Assembly (NCBI GenBank): GCA_036874045.1
Contig: JAZBRI010000004.1
Location: 1,116,001 to 1,180,000, forward strand
Direction of reading: 5' to 3'
Length of the DNA: 64,000 nt
Source of the DNA: Cymodocea nodosa
Taxonomy: Eukaryota; Streptophyta; Magnoliopsida; Alismatales; Cymodoceaceae
Each line of letters starts with the position of its first letter. The stretch's first letter is position 1. A program made the position numbers and the translations under genes. Below the pieces are notes generated by a model. It saw only the letters and a program-made list of their open reading frames with translations, ran no database searches and was not told where the DNA came from. This document shows positions 1 to 10,464 of the stretch, piece after piece.

Positions 1-413
1 TGCCAATTTAATTCTTCTTGAATCACATCATCTAACATAGCTCCTTCATCCTCTAAAAAGTCTATGGTATGTAAGGACATTTCTAACTCCACAAATCTTT
101 CTGGTTTGAAAATATTTAATTGAGTATCCTCATTACCATATGCTAACTTCATTACTCCAGTCTTACAATTTATAACAGCCCCTGATGTTGCTAAAAATGG
201 TCTTCCCAAAATTAAAGATGTATCACTATTTTTATGCTTAATTTGTTGGGAATCCAAAATTACAATATCAATAGGATATATAAAATTTTTGATTTTAATT
301 AAGACATCCTCTATTTTTCCTTTAGGGTATCTTATACTTCTATTAACTAATTGAATAACCGTACTAGTAGGAGTTAAGCCTTCTAATCCTAAGGATGCAA
401 ATATATCACTTGG
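1..413 (-). mobile_element. Outer Athila-like element, left arm (protease region fragment)
   Basis: This stretch is nearly the same as 13447-13865 of the complete element further right. It encodes, on the minus strand, the end of the aspartic protease domain and the linker before reverse transcriptase. It stops at 413 in the sequence CACTTGG, exactly where the inner element begins, and the interrupted reading resumes at 17066. The element therefore continues leftward out of the window (RT, integrase and 3' LTR unseen). Identification as Ty3/gypsy, Athila-like, rests on similarity to the complete copy. Confidence 0.9.
409..413. repeat. Target-site duplication of inner element, left copy (CTTGG)
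   Basis: CTTGG immediately precedes the LTR terminus TGTTCG. The same five bases follow the other LTR terminus TAAACA at 17066-17070. Removing the element restores the protease reading of the outer copy. Confidence 0.9.
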
Positions 414-2150
414 TGTTCGTGTTTTCCCAGCACTACACTAGAAAAACTTGGATTTGTTACTTCTATTTTTACTTAGTTAATTTATCTTTATGCCTATTCT
501 TTCTTTTAGAAGTAAACAAACAACCTTTAATACAATTTAGATATTAATTCCAATTTGTACTTTAACTACAAGTACACAGTGTCTATTGTATCAGTGTACA
601 AGTACAGGTCGATCCCACAAGGAATTGATGACGAATTTAAGAAATGTTTGATTGTGAACAATTCAAATTTATATTCAATAAGCACTCCGTTGAGTTATGG
701 ATAACTCAACGGACTATCCTTGTGGACTTAAGTTAACTCCACAAGCCTGTCTCTTCTTTATAATACTACTATTTACAGAGGAATTCGGCCAACCATTGGG
801 CAATTCCACAGATTGTAAATAACATCAATTAAGCTTTTTAATGCTAGTTAACATTGGATTTATCATTATGCAATACTAACATTCAGATGATTCAAACAGT
901 AACCATTAAAATCTTTAAGTTATTTTGTACGAACCAATTTCAGTAAACTGTAAAATTAAAACTAACATACAACAATCATAAAACTGATACAGATAACATT
1001 AATCACGATACAACACAAACAATACAACACTCAAATACAACATACAAACAAAGATAAATTGTTTTTGGTATTTTTGTTTTTATGTGAACATGGAAATGGG
1101 CGAAAGGTGAAATATAAAGTAATTTCACTTGACAGTAAATACTTCCGACACTACTTGCAACGTGATTACACCACTGAAAATTGAACCACTTACAATTCTG
1201 TCTCCTCTCCCTATAGAATCGCGAGTCCAGAATTGCAAGATGATCTCCTCTTCAGCATACAGGCATCAACCCGAAGCCAAGGCTAAAAGTTTTACAATCT
1301 CTTGAAATATGAGTCGACGCTTGGTGAAAATGTATTTCCTTCCCATGACGCGATCACTCCTCACAGTGGTTGTTAGACACTGTGTTTGGCTCAGAATCGA
1401 CCCGATATTAAGCAAGTACCATCACAGACCTCCGATGATTGGTGATTATGGTGGTGATACGATGGTTGGTGTGATACTTTGAAGAATCGCCGATACTATC
1501 TGCAGAAAGCTCGGTGCTCCTCCTCTGTATACACTAGTCGTCCATCGATCACACTCTTTCTTTTTTTCTTCTTTTCTTTTATATTTCTTCAGTGGTAACT
1601 GCTTCTGCTTGAATGATCGGTTGGATTTCCTTCCTTCAGATCAACGACGATGATTTCTTTCTCCCTACGCGATTGAATTCCTACGTAATACGTGCGAACG
1701 TGGTTTTTCCTTCCAACTGTTTGTTCCTGCAACCGCTACAGTGGCATATTAGAAAATATATAGTCCGTGGAGTTACAGATAACTCAACAGACTTCCTTCG
1801 TTGATTTAACTATAAAACACGTGCAAAAATAACAACTTAATGCGTTGCCTTAGTGTATTTTCATGTAACTCAACGCGTGCAGTTATACTAACTTAACGAG
1901 TTATAACATAAGTAAATCTACCAGCTCTCAATATGTGTCAGCAGCAGTTTAAACATAAAATAATATTTCGGAGAGTTACAAGTATAACTATCTGATGCTC
2001 AGATGCATTTTCGGATACTTAAAAATTTCACAGCCTGCAATTTACCGACAGTTCATAAATGTACTAAATTAACATTAATTCTCCAAAATTAAGCAGATTC
2101 TTCAATTAAAGCATATAACAGTGCAATTATAACATAATGGCTTAATTCGT
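414..2150 (-). repeat. 3' LTR of inner element (truncated at its inner edge)
   Basis: Direct repeat of 15204-17065. It begins TGTTCGTGTTTTCCC and can be aligned to about 2150, where it stops at CTTAATTCG. The last ~75 bp of the family LTR and the adjoining polypurine tract are missing. It contains the conserved CGATCCCACA block near 610, two hairpins at 687-743 and a TATAAAAG-like box on the minus strand at 1576-1583. Relative to the 5' LTR it lacks one hairpin and has small indels. Confidence 0.9.
687..712. repeat. Perfect 12-bp-stem palindrome in LTR
   Basis: Arms CCGTTGAGTTAT and ATAACTCAACGG are exact reverse complements separated by GG. A second, one-mismatch palindrome follows at 721-743 (TGTGGACTTAA / TTAACTCCACA). 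Similar hairpins occur in every LTR of this family and in its internal spacers. Confidence 0.85.
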
Positions 2151-3860
2151 CCCCTTTTGTTTTTTTTCTTCTGTTCAGCATAAACATATATTCTGTATGT
2201 TTCAGTAATCAACCTGCAAAGATATTTAGAATATATGTAAATTACATACAAAGTATATCATCTTCATATAGGTGTTAATTATATTATCGTTTGTTCTTCT
2301 TTTCATCATCTGTAATCCAATAAGTTTTCTAGAAGAAATTTCAACAACATACGAATCAAAGTACAATCCAATTCAATCTGATTAAGACAAGTAGAATAAA
2401 GAATTGTATTTCCATTAAATAACTTCAAAAGTCAATTCCAGATTCATATTTCAGCAATTCTAGATAACAGAAAATATACTCGATTCATAAGATATCTATA
2501 TTTCACAAAACACTTGTATCTTTTCAGAACAGTATATGTTTTTTTTTCTTTTTCTATTTTTTTCTCTTTTTTTTTTGTGTACTTTAAAAGTTAATTTGAC
2601 AAGCTTGAATCATGCAAGAGCTTTCTAATGTACCCATGTAACGAGCTTTCAGTCAACAATCCCAGATCTGATCAAGATCTTAGGTTGCCAGATTTTCAAA
2701 GTCCTTTTTCAGGTCAACAATCCTTACATACCTATCTGCTCAAGTACAAAATGCTCGTGATCAAACAAGTCAATAAACTCTCAAGGTTTTTTTTCTTTTC
2801 TTTTCTTTTCTTTTTTTTCTTTTTTTTTTTCTAAAAAATAAATGCACACACAAAGCAAATCATTAATCACATATTGTATATGCACGTATTTCATTAATAC
2901 AGATGCAGTAAAACTCCAAACTCATATAATCCTGCTTCTATCATTTACTAAAGATATGAATCCATAACAATAAGCTCATACTTTATCTGTAGTTTAATAA
3001 GATCTACACATAAATCATTCTACAAGTTCAATCAGTCAAAGTAAATGTATCTTTCATCATATGTGTTTCATTTAATCTAGAATTCACATCTCAGCTCCTT
3101 CAAGACTTCAGATAATTTTCTGATTAAGCATTAAATATTCTGATTTCATTTTAAAATCGTGAAACTATTAAACTCATGAAATTCAGAAAAATCATAAGAT
3201 ACTATATCTAGATTTACATAAATAATAAATTCTATAGCATCTTCTATAGCCTTCTAAATATAACATTCAAGCAGTTTATAAAAATTTTACAGTCTCAATT
3301 ATCGGATAGTACAGCAAGTTCATAAAAATTTTTAATTTCCTCAAAACTTTGCAGTACCATTTTAATTCCTTTAATTAACAAACTTACATGGCTGTTACTT
3401 TAATTACCTCCCCCCCATACCTACATTTTGCATTGTCCTCAATGTAAAAGATTTGACTATAAGTACAGTAATTGTAGCAGGCATGAATAAAGTTTTGTTT
3501 GATTTAAAATTCAAGATAAGTAATTGGTTACATACCTTGTTCCATTTGTATCTCTTTCTGCATATTCCGATTTTTGATTCTGAAAAACTTTTCATTCCCA
3601 GATAAACACAGAATATAAAACAAAATAACATTTAACAGATATTAATAAATCAGTGTCTTGTGTGGAACCCAGGCTCCTATGCCTTTGGTGGCTCACAAGC
3701 AAGCTAGTTGGTTTCCTAGAACAGATACTAACAAACTAGATTGATATTTTGTTTTGTTTGTTTTTTGTTTTTTTTTATAAAATGAACATGAAAAACTTTA
3801 AAATTCTTCTTCTTTTTTTCTAAAAATAAATGCAGAGTACACAACATTAAACACACAAAA
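2151..3860 (-). other. 3' non-coding region of inner element
   Basis: AT-rich sequence with pyrimidine runs (2530-2575, 2785-2835) between the truncated 3' LTR and the F-box gene. No credible gene is seen. It aligns with 55650-55788, 57596-58215 and 60116-61130 in the second element, which shows what was lost here: the junction at about 2150-2180 removes the LTR end, the polypurine tract and roughly 90 bp of leader. At 3410-3450 a CCCCCCCATACC block is followed by CATTTTGCATTGTCCTCAAT, a sequence commonly found near the 3' end of plant Athila/Tat elements. Confidence 0.7.
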
Positions 3861-5006
3861 TCACAGCTTAAGAACATGATTGAAAAGTAGAAAAAATAGA
3901 ATAAATGTATCAGTCCAAGCAAACTTTTTAGGCATAGTTCTTCTTGCTATTAATTCTATTTTAATGCAATTCTGGGTCATTTTTAATTTGTAAACATGCA
4001 ATATATTATAAATTCCAAATACGAGTGTATTACCATTAATGATATGTAATGCAGAAAGGGATCCTTTTTGGTTCCAGGGTAATGTAGTAGTTTCTATTTC
4101 TACATCTATTTCAATATACTCCTCTTCCCACTTCCATTCATTCATGTCTTCCATAATCCATATTTGAAATTTCATCAGTTCATCCCACCATCTTATTAGA
4201 CATAAAGTAGGATCATCTTCTTCATTATACCACATTCCTATTTGAATTTCATTAAATTCTGCAGATGGTGGTTTAGCTATTTCACTTAGTACAGGTAAAA
4301 TTTCTGTATAATCATCATAACTGTCTATGCTCACTATGTATAAATCAGATCTATATGCTACTGATATCTCCGTGACTAAATAAATATAACCATCAAGTAT
4401 GACATGTGTTTGGTTAATTAATGATTTCTGTCCTAGATATATTATAATGTTTTCATTCCAAGATCTGTTCAGAAAATTATACACACTTAAGCGTAAATCT
4501 TCACCCCAATTTCCTGTAGGTCTCCAATAATATAATTTTTTAGGAATTGCAGAATTTTTATCAGAAAATATTAAAGCTGACCCACAATTTTCAGTTGGTG
4601 CTTCAAATATATTAGGTCTTCCTATATTACATTCTTCTCCTGTTATAGGATTTCTTATCAAAATCACAGGTAATGATAAACTTGCATACATTGGTCTCGT
4701 CTTGTATATGATTAATCATTCATCTATCCCCATAATATGACTCATTCCTTCTAATGCATTGGGTGGAATTCCAGTAGTTTCTTCCATAGCCAGATATTCA
4801 TGGGTATTTGAACTACGATTAAATGACCTCCATATGAATCTATCTCTAATCTTAGTCATTTTTGCAACTTGTAGTCCCTGAAAATATTTTTCTTCAATAC
4901 AGTCTTTAATTTCCTTTGATACACAACACATCCTGCACAGATCTTTAGCTGACAAGTTACTTAGTATTTCCCTTTGTGCATCCAACGATAATTGCATTAA
5001 TTCCAT
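3861..5006 (-). pseudogene. Captured F-box protein gene inside the retrotransposon
   Basis: A single minus-strand frame of 382 codons, starting at the ATG at 5006, with one internal TGA at 4716-4718. Residues ~5-50 form an F-box motif (leucine-rich, EILSNL, DLCRMCCVSKEIK), the domain that binds SKP1 in SCF ubiquitin ligases. Past the stop, the frame resembles plant F-box-associated repeats (IRNPITGEE, YYWRPTGNW, LSVYNFLNRSW, followed by beta-rich segments). F-box proteins of this class have no role in retrotransposition, so I infer that a host gene was captured. It lies ~195 bp downstream of the gag frame in element sense and is on the coding strand of the element, so it could be read from the 5' LTR. 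A second copy at 61132-62045 carries the same TGA, so the stop predates amplification or splits the gene into two real ORFs (96 and 276 codons). No introns are seen. Confidence 0.75.
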
Positions 5007-5201
5007 TTGTCGATTCTGTAAAATAAAAACAAAAATTTAGGAGAGACAAAAATTAACATAACTACTACACACCCTCGTGGAGTTAAGGCATAACTCAATA
5101 GACTAAGTTCGTTGAGTTAAAAATTAACTCTACGATACTATTAACTTAAAATAAAAATAAAAACATATATACATACAGATAGTTGCTTCAGATATGCTGC
5201 T
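5007..5201. other. Spacer between relocated gag and F-box, with hairpins
   Basis: Non-coding spacer holding GTGGAGTTAAGGCATAACTC near 5074 and GTTGAGTTAAAAATTAACTC near 5109. Both are degenerate members of the hairpin family found in the LTRs. Confidence 0.6.
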
Positions 5202-6479
5202 TCATTCAACTGCCCTCCTAGAAGAGGTATCAATTTCATTAACCGTTCTATTGACAGGATTAGGTATAGCTTGTATTGGCAATCCTCCAGTAGGTCTAAC
5301 TTCCATTGGTTCCTTCTGTCTAAGTGGTATATTTCTATTCTGATTTTGATTTACAACATTTCCAAATATAAATTCTAGACGATTGTTTACTTGTTGGATT
5401 ATCTTTTCTAATTTCTCTATTCTAGCTCATTGTTCAATTAATACTTCATAACTTATGTTCTTCTCATTTATATTTTCTTCTCCCTGGAAATTGTTGTTTC
5501 TCCAAGATAAATTCGGATGATTTCTCCAATTAGGATTATAAGAATTTCCCAAGTTATCTCTCTGGTTTCTAGCATAAATAATATCTAAGTCATTTATGTT
5601 TGTATTCTTTTCTGCTAGCTTTTGATTTAATGATAACTCTTCTATTTTCTTTGTTAATTCATTTAATTTCACCTCAAGCATAGTATTGAAATCTATTTCA
5701 TGCATTCCTCTTGGCAATAATCTTTTATCTGCAATAGCTTCAGCCGAATTTTCCCACTATGCAGTTCTTTTTGCAAAATTTTCTAAATATGCCCATGCTT
5801 CTTCACTACATAATTTTAAAAATCCATTTTGACAAGTAGATTCTAATAAAGATTTCATTGAAACATCTATGCCTTCATAAATTATGCCTATTAATTGTGC
5901 TTTACTCATTGCATGATGTGGACATTGAGTCAGTAAATCTTTAAATCTTTCAAAATATTTCCAGAATGATTCATCCTGTTTTTAGCTACACATTAATATT
6001 TCTTTCTTCTTTTTAATCGTTTGATGTGTTGGATAGTATTTTTCCAGAAAAACAGAGCAAAATTCAGTCCATGTAGAAATTGAATCAGGCGATAAAGTAT
6101 ATAACCATCTCTTAGCTGTATCTTTTAAAGCAAAAGGGATATATCGAAGTTTAATAGCATCTATACTCATGTTCGGCATTCTCATCATTTGACAAACTTC
6201 GTTAAATTCTCTAAGGAAATAATAGGCATCCTCTCTTTCTAATCCATGAAAATGTGGCAATTGACTAATATAATTAGATTTTAGTTCAAACCTATCTCCC
6301 TTAAAGTTTGGCAATCGAATACATGAAGGTTCATCAATTAATTCAGGATACAGAATCTCTCCTAATGGTTTTTCTACTAGAGCAGCCATCTCTACGTTCT
6401 CTTTTAAAGAAAGGTTAGCTACACCCCAAAGAATTTCGTTAAAGTTCAGTTCAGAAAATTTTTCAGTACTCCTCTGCAA
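5202..6479 (-). pseudogene. Athila-type gag N-terminal/capsid region, displaced downstream of integrase
   Basis: One uninterrupted frame of about 426 codons with three nonsense codons (5982-5984 TAA, 5757-5759 TAG, 5427-5429 TGA) and no frameshift. It matches the retrotransposon gag domain of Athila/Tat elements: EPSCIRLPNF, LPHFHGLEREDAYYFLREF, FALKDTAKRWLYTL, STWTEFCSVFLEKYYP, FWKYFERFKDLLTQCPHH, then NPNWRNHPNLSWRNN near the C terminus. Gag forms the virus-like particle. In ordinary Athila elements this domain lies between primer site and protease; here it lies after integrase and the env-position ORF and just before the F-box gene. The frame begins with a TTG and has a stop two codons upstream, so the true start is uncertain. 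Confidence 0.8.
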
Positions 6480-7491
6480 TGAAAATTCCTAGATAGGTGT
6501 TCTTACTAATCGTTTAGTGCTTAGAGAACGAGTCCATGTGCTCATAAATAAATAACAGAAGATTAATTACATACCAGTCTGAAACTTTCCATTCTATAAA
6601 TATTTGTTGTCGGATGAAGGTTGAATCAGCTGCTTCTCCTTCCAGTTCCTCCAACGCTTTCTCCTTTCTCTTAAAAGTGCTGGTAACTCGTAAATAACAT
6701 TCTGTTTCATATATATACTGTGCATCCATAAAGTGAATAAATCTCGTTGCAAGAACGTGTCTTGCAACGTGCATCGTGGTTCCTGTTTTAATGGGTACGT
6801 GTACCACTACTAATTTCAAATTTTGGTAACCGCTAAACCGACGAAGTTTCGTTTGTGGTTAAAAGAATAACCGTTCTGCTTAATCCACGAACTAACCTCG
6901 TTGAGTTATAGATTACTCAACAGAACACAGTCGGTTACTGTTACTAACTCCACGGACTAACTTCGTTGAGTTACAGATAACTCAACGGAGTGACCTTATA
7001 TTATATTACTGACATCGTGGAGTTACGGTTAACTCAACGGAATTACTTCATTGAGTTAACACTTGGCAACTTCTAAGTTTCACTCTCGTAAGTTTTCTAT
7101 TCTGTTTTTTTTTCTTTGTCATTCTACTAACTGTAATAAAGTTAAATCTATGTCATTACTGCCTCATTTTGATTAAAATACATTTAAATCTGAACATTAT
7201 ATAAAGATTTAAATTACAGGTCATTTTATGTTATGTAGAATTTACATTTTACCTTATAACATGCAGAAATTTTTTTTAAGCAGTTATCCTGTCATTCAGC
7301 AAATTGTACATCTGTTACATATTCATAAAGTTCCACAAATTACATAATATTTAATAAATTTCATTCATTTCACATTCAAATACGTATGAAAATTGCATAT
7401 GAAAAATTATATTCATTAATATGAATCAATTACATTACAAGTACATCATACAATTTCATACAATTTTACACAAGTAGGCGAACAATACAAT
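6480..7491. other. Non-coding spacer with hairpin cluster
   Basis: AT-rich spacer between the env-position ORF and the displaced gag. 6885-7055 holds at least three hairpins of the GTTGAGTTA/TAACTCAAC family; the clearest is 6964-6987, arms CGTTGAGTTA and TAACTCAACG around CAGA. A 101-codon open frame at 6514-6819 (minus) is not recognisable. 7060-7490 shows no feature. Confidence 0.6.
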
Positions 7492-9732
7492 TTAATCTCT
7501 ATGCCTAAGTTCATCTACTTCCTTCTGGAGTTTTTCTAATTGCTGCTCTAATTGATTTATCCTCTCTACTGCTCCTACAATTTCTCCAGAAGGTACAACT
7601 AATTCTGCAGCTACAAAATTTCTGTATTCTTTCACTGAAATGGTTCTAGATCTTATCCTTTTTGATGTCCATTTAGTGAAATCAATACTATCCACCATCA
7701 GTAGTGGAATCAAATCTCCATAAAATAATTTCTTCTTCACTATTTTCAACTTAGAGATAAAAACTGCAGACCAATTTATTTGGATCTTATTTACAACTGC
7801 TTACTTGGCCCATTTGACAAATTGACTTAATTCTATGTCATGGCCCTGTCGTTGATAGACATTCTTAATCAGAATGTTAGCTACCATGTGTGCTTTACCA
7901 TTTAAATGTTTCAATCTGTTTAATAATGGCACACCAAGATTGATAGCTAAACAATCCTTAATTTGCTGCTCAATCCATTCAACTGCAGTTGTATCTTCCA
8001 AAATTTTTGTTCATTCATTCTTTAAACCAAATATGTTGTGGAGAAGCTCTGGTGTTATCTGTGCATCAGCTTCCTCCACGTTTGAAATTAATCCTCTTTC
8101 TCCTTCTCTTAAATTTGCATAAAAATAGGACACTAAATTCTCATATACTGCATGCCCTCTTTCTTGAGATATAAATTGCAGTAGACCTTGGAATTCAAAT
8201 AGATCTTTGATTTCTTGCATTCCATCCCAATTTACTGGTCTACTGTAAATAATATCGTAACCCCTTATTTCTTGGTATTTGGTATAAGCTTCCTGACTAC
8301 AAAAATGTACTTCATTCAAAATTGTTGTTTCAGTCGGGTCAGGAAGGTAACTTTGTTGCTCTAGAGGGGTTTGCTCTTGCTCTTCCTCTAGCATAGGCTG
8401 CATTTGGACATTCTCTTCAGATTCCTAAATTTTTGTTTTTGCTTCTATCTGTGGTGGTGAGCCGGCAGAACTCTCCACTCTATCTTAAATTCTTTTCATA
8501 ATTTGCTGAAGAGTTTCTTGCTCTTCAATGGAATCTGTGAAATTATTTTTGTCCAAATGGCTTCTTTCAGCCTCTTCATTTTCTACTCTTTCTTCCTCAT
8601 CCTAACTACCAATCTGTTCTATTACTGTTCTTTCTGATTCTGTAACAGATTGGGATGGAGTCATGGGCAATTCAGTTTCTACCCTAATTTCTGTTTCTTC
8701 TTGTACAAACTACAAACTAATTTCAGCCTGATTTTTTTCTTTTCTTTGCTCCTCCTCAGATTCGGATAGCAGGTTAATAAAAATCTGCTCCATAGGCCCT
8801 ATAAAAATTGGTACTTCAGATTTAATTTCTTCATAATCAGGCACTTTTTCTTTTTCTTTCTTTTTTCTGATTAGTTGTGCATGTTCTTCCTCTTCATCTT
8901 CTAAAATTAAATCTACAAAAATAGGCTCTACAGGCTTTCGAACCACAGGTACTAGCTCTTCCTATTTAATTCTTCCAGTAATTGCTGGTCTCGAAGGACC
9001 AGCTTCAGCTTCTTTTGCAACATCTCTAACAGCAGTTCTGGTAGTAGCTTCTTAATGCTGTTCCACTTTAATTTTATATTGGGCTTTCAACTTTTCTACA
9101 GCCCTCTTTTTGTACAGTACATCAAACACCAGGTGTGCTTTAGCCACTGCCAAATCTTCTGATTCTCCTTGGTTTTTTCCAACTTGAACCAGTTCCGCAA
9201 ATTCTCTTATTTCTTCTTCAGTTGAAGGCCCTATCATTTCTGCTCATGCCAATGGCTTAAATGGTGGAACTGAAGGTACAGACTGCTGCTCCTCAGGAAC
9301 AAGTCTTTCAGCAGTTGGTTCCCCCCGTTCTTCAGTTGCCTCTTCATTTTCTTTCCTTTCTTGCTCCCAGATCACCCGTTTAGCTTGTCTACAGATTCGT
9401 CTTTTGAACCAGAGTCGGGACTTATGCTGGATTAATTCTAGGGCAACTTCATTACTTGGCCTTATTTGTCTTTCCTTGCTTACAGCTATTTCTATTGCTA
9501 TTCTGATTCGTGTTTCCATTATTTGAGGTATTCGTATATCCATATCTACTAAATATCTTCTAAACTTGAAAAGTTCTAATTCTACCTTCTGTAGTTCTTT
9601 CTCTCTTGTCGTATTTCTGATCTTCTGCTGCGTGTGCCACTCTTCTGATTCCTTCAGAAATTCTGATGTATCAACAACATCTTCCCAGAATTCAGGCGTC
9701 ATCTTCCTCATCATGGAGTTACACAACAACAC
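7492..9732 (-). pseudogene. Env-position ORF with plant-transposon-protein-like domain
   Basis: A single 747-codon minus-strand frame between integrase and gag, broken by nine nonsense codons and no frameshift. The N-terminal part (9732-9050) is charged and helical. The middle (9050-8400) is acidic and low in complexity (EEEE and KKKEKEK runs). Codons in 8403-8011 resemble the domain annotated in plants as 'putative plant transposon protein', found in Athila-type elements: VHFCSQEAYTKYQEIRGYD, VYENLVSYFYANLREGERG, ITPELLHNIFGL. The C terminus (7560-7492) is a coiled coil (INQLEQQLEKLQKEVDELRH). Its position matches the env-like ORF of Athila, but I see no convincing signal peptide or fusion-protein features, so no envelope function is claimed. 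Confidence 0.6.
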
Positions 9733-10464
9733 AGAATCGCTCTGATTTCTACTATTCTAGATTCTAAATGATTTTTTGGATAATGCCCCCAAAACCCTAG
9801 GTTTTAGTTTAAATAAGCACTAAGTTTAGGTGGGTAATCGGGTCATTTCCCGAACCAACTATTACTATTTTATCCGCGGTCTTAGCTACAGTACTCCGTT
9901 GTGTTACAGGTAACTCAACGGAATAAGCTCGTTGACTAACTCAAGACTTAACGGAGTATGCTCGTTGAGTTAAGCGTAACTCAATGGACTACCCGTACAA
10001 GCAATTATAATAATAAAAATATTACAGAGAATAGTTTTTCTCTTCTTCTTTTTTACACATTTAACCGATACTATGCTTCGGTCAGACCTAAATATTTTTT
10101 ATTTTTTTATTTTTCTTTCGGTTGAACTGATAATATGTTTCGGTAAAACCAAATTTTTTTTTGAAAATTAATATACAATTTTTTTCTGGTTTAACCGATA
10201 CTATGCTTCGGTCAAACCAATATTTTTTTATTTTTTTACTTTTCTTTCGGTTGAACCGATACTATGTTTCGGTAAAACCAAATTTTTTTAATGTTCTGGT
10301 CATACCGATGCTACGCTTCGGTCAGACCTAAATATTTTTTAATTTTCCGGTCATACCGATGGATCCAGTCGGTTGAACAGCAACTATTTTTATGTTTTAT
10401 ATATATTTTTAATGTTTTTTTTTTATATATATATATATATATAAACATAAAAACTGATTTCTTA
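9733..10464. other. Spacer between integrase and env-position ORF
   Basis: Non-coding. 9890-9990 contains GTTGAGTTA/TAACTCAA hairpins, 10066-10376 a separate hairpin array, and 10380-10445 T-rich and TA dinucleotide runs. No gene is supported on either strand. Confidence 0.7.
10066..10376. repeat. Tandem hairpin array (ACCGATACTATG...CTTCGGT units)
   Basis: Five to six imperfect units, each with an inverted repeat, e.g. arms TGGTTTAACCGA and TCGGTCAAACCA at 10197-10219. Units alternate between TATGCTTCGGTCA and TATGTTTCGGTAA versions and are separated by T-rich linkers. The unit sequence differs from the GTTGAGTTA hairpins, but the architecture is the same. Confidence 0.75.

Noticed and set aside
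1613-1804. 63-codon plus-strand frame conserved in two LTRs (also 16436-16627)
   Set aside because: Conservation follows from LTR identity; it is antisense to the element, has no domain, and other LTRs break it.
2628-2834. 68-codon plus-strand frame ending in poly-Phe
   Set aside because: Pyrimidine-rich 3' non-coding region of the element; the homologous stretch at 57940 does not preserve the ending.
7874-8174. Plus-strand frames over the env-position ORF
   Set aside because: Antisense shadows of the 747-codon minus-strand frame.
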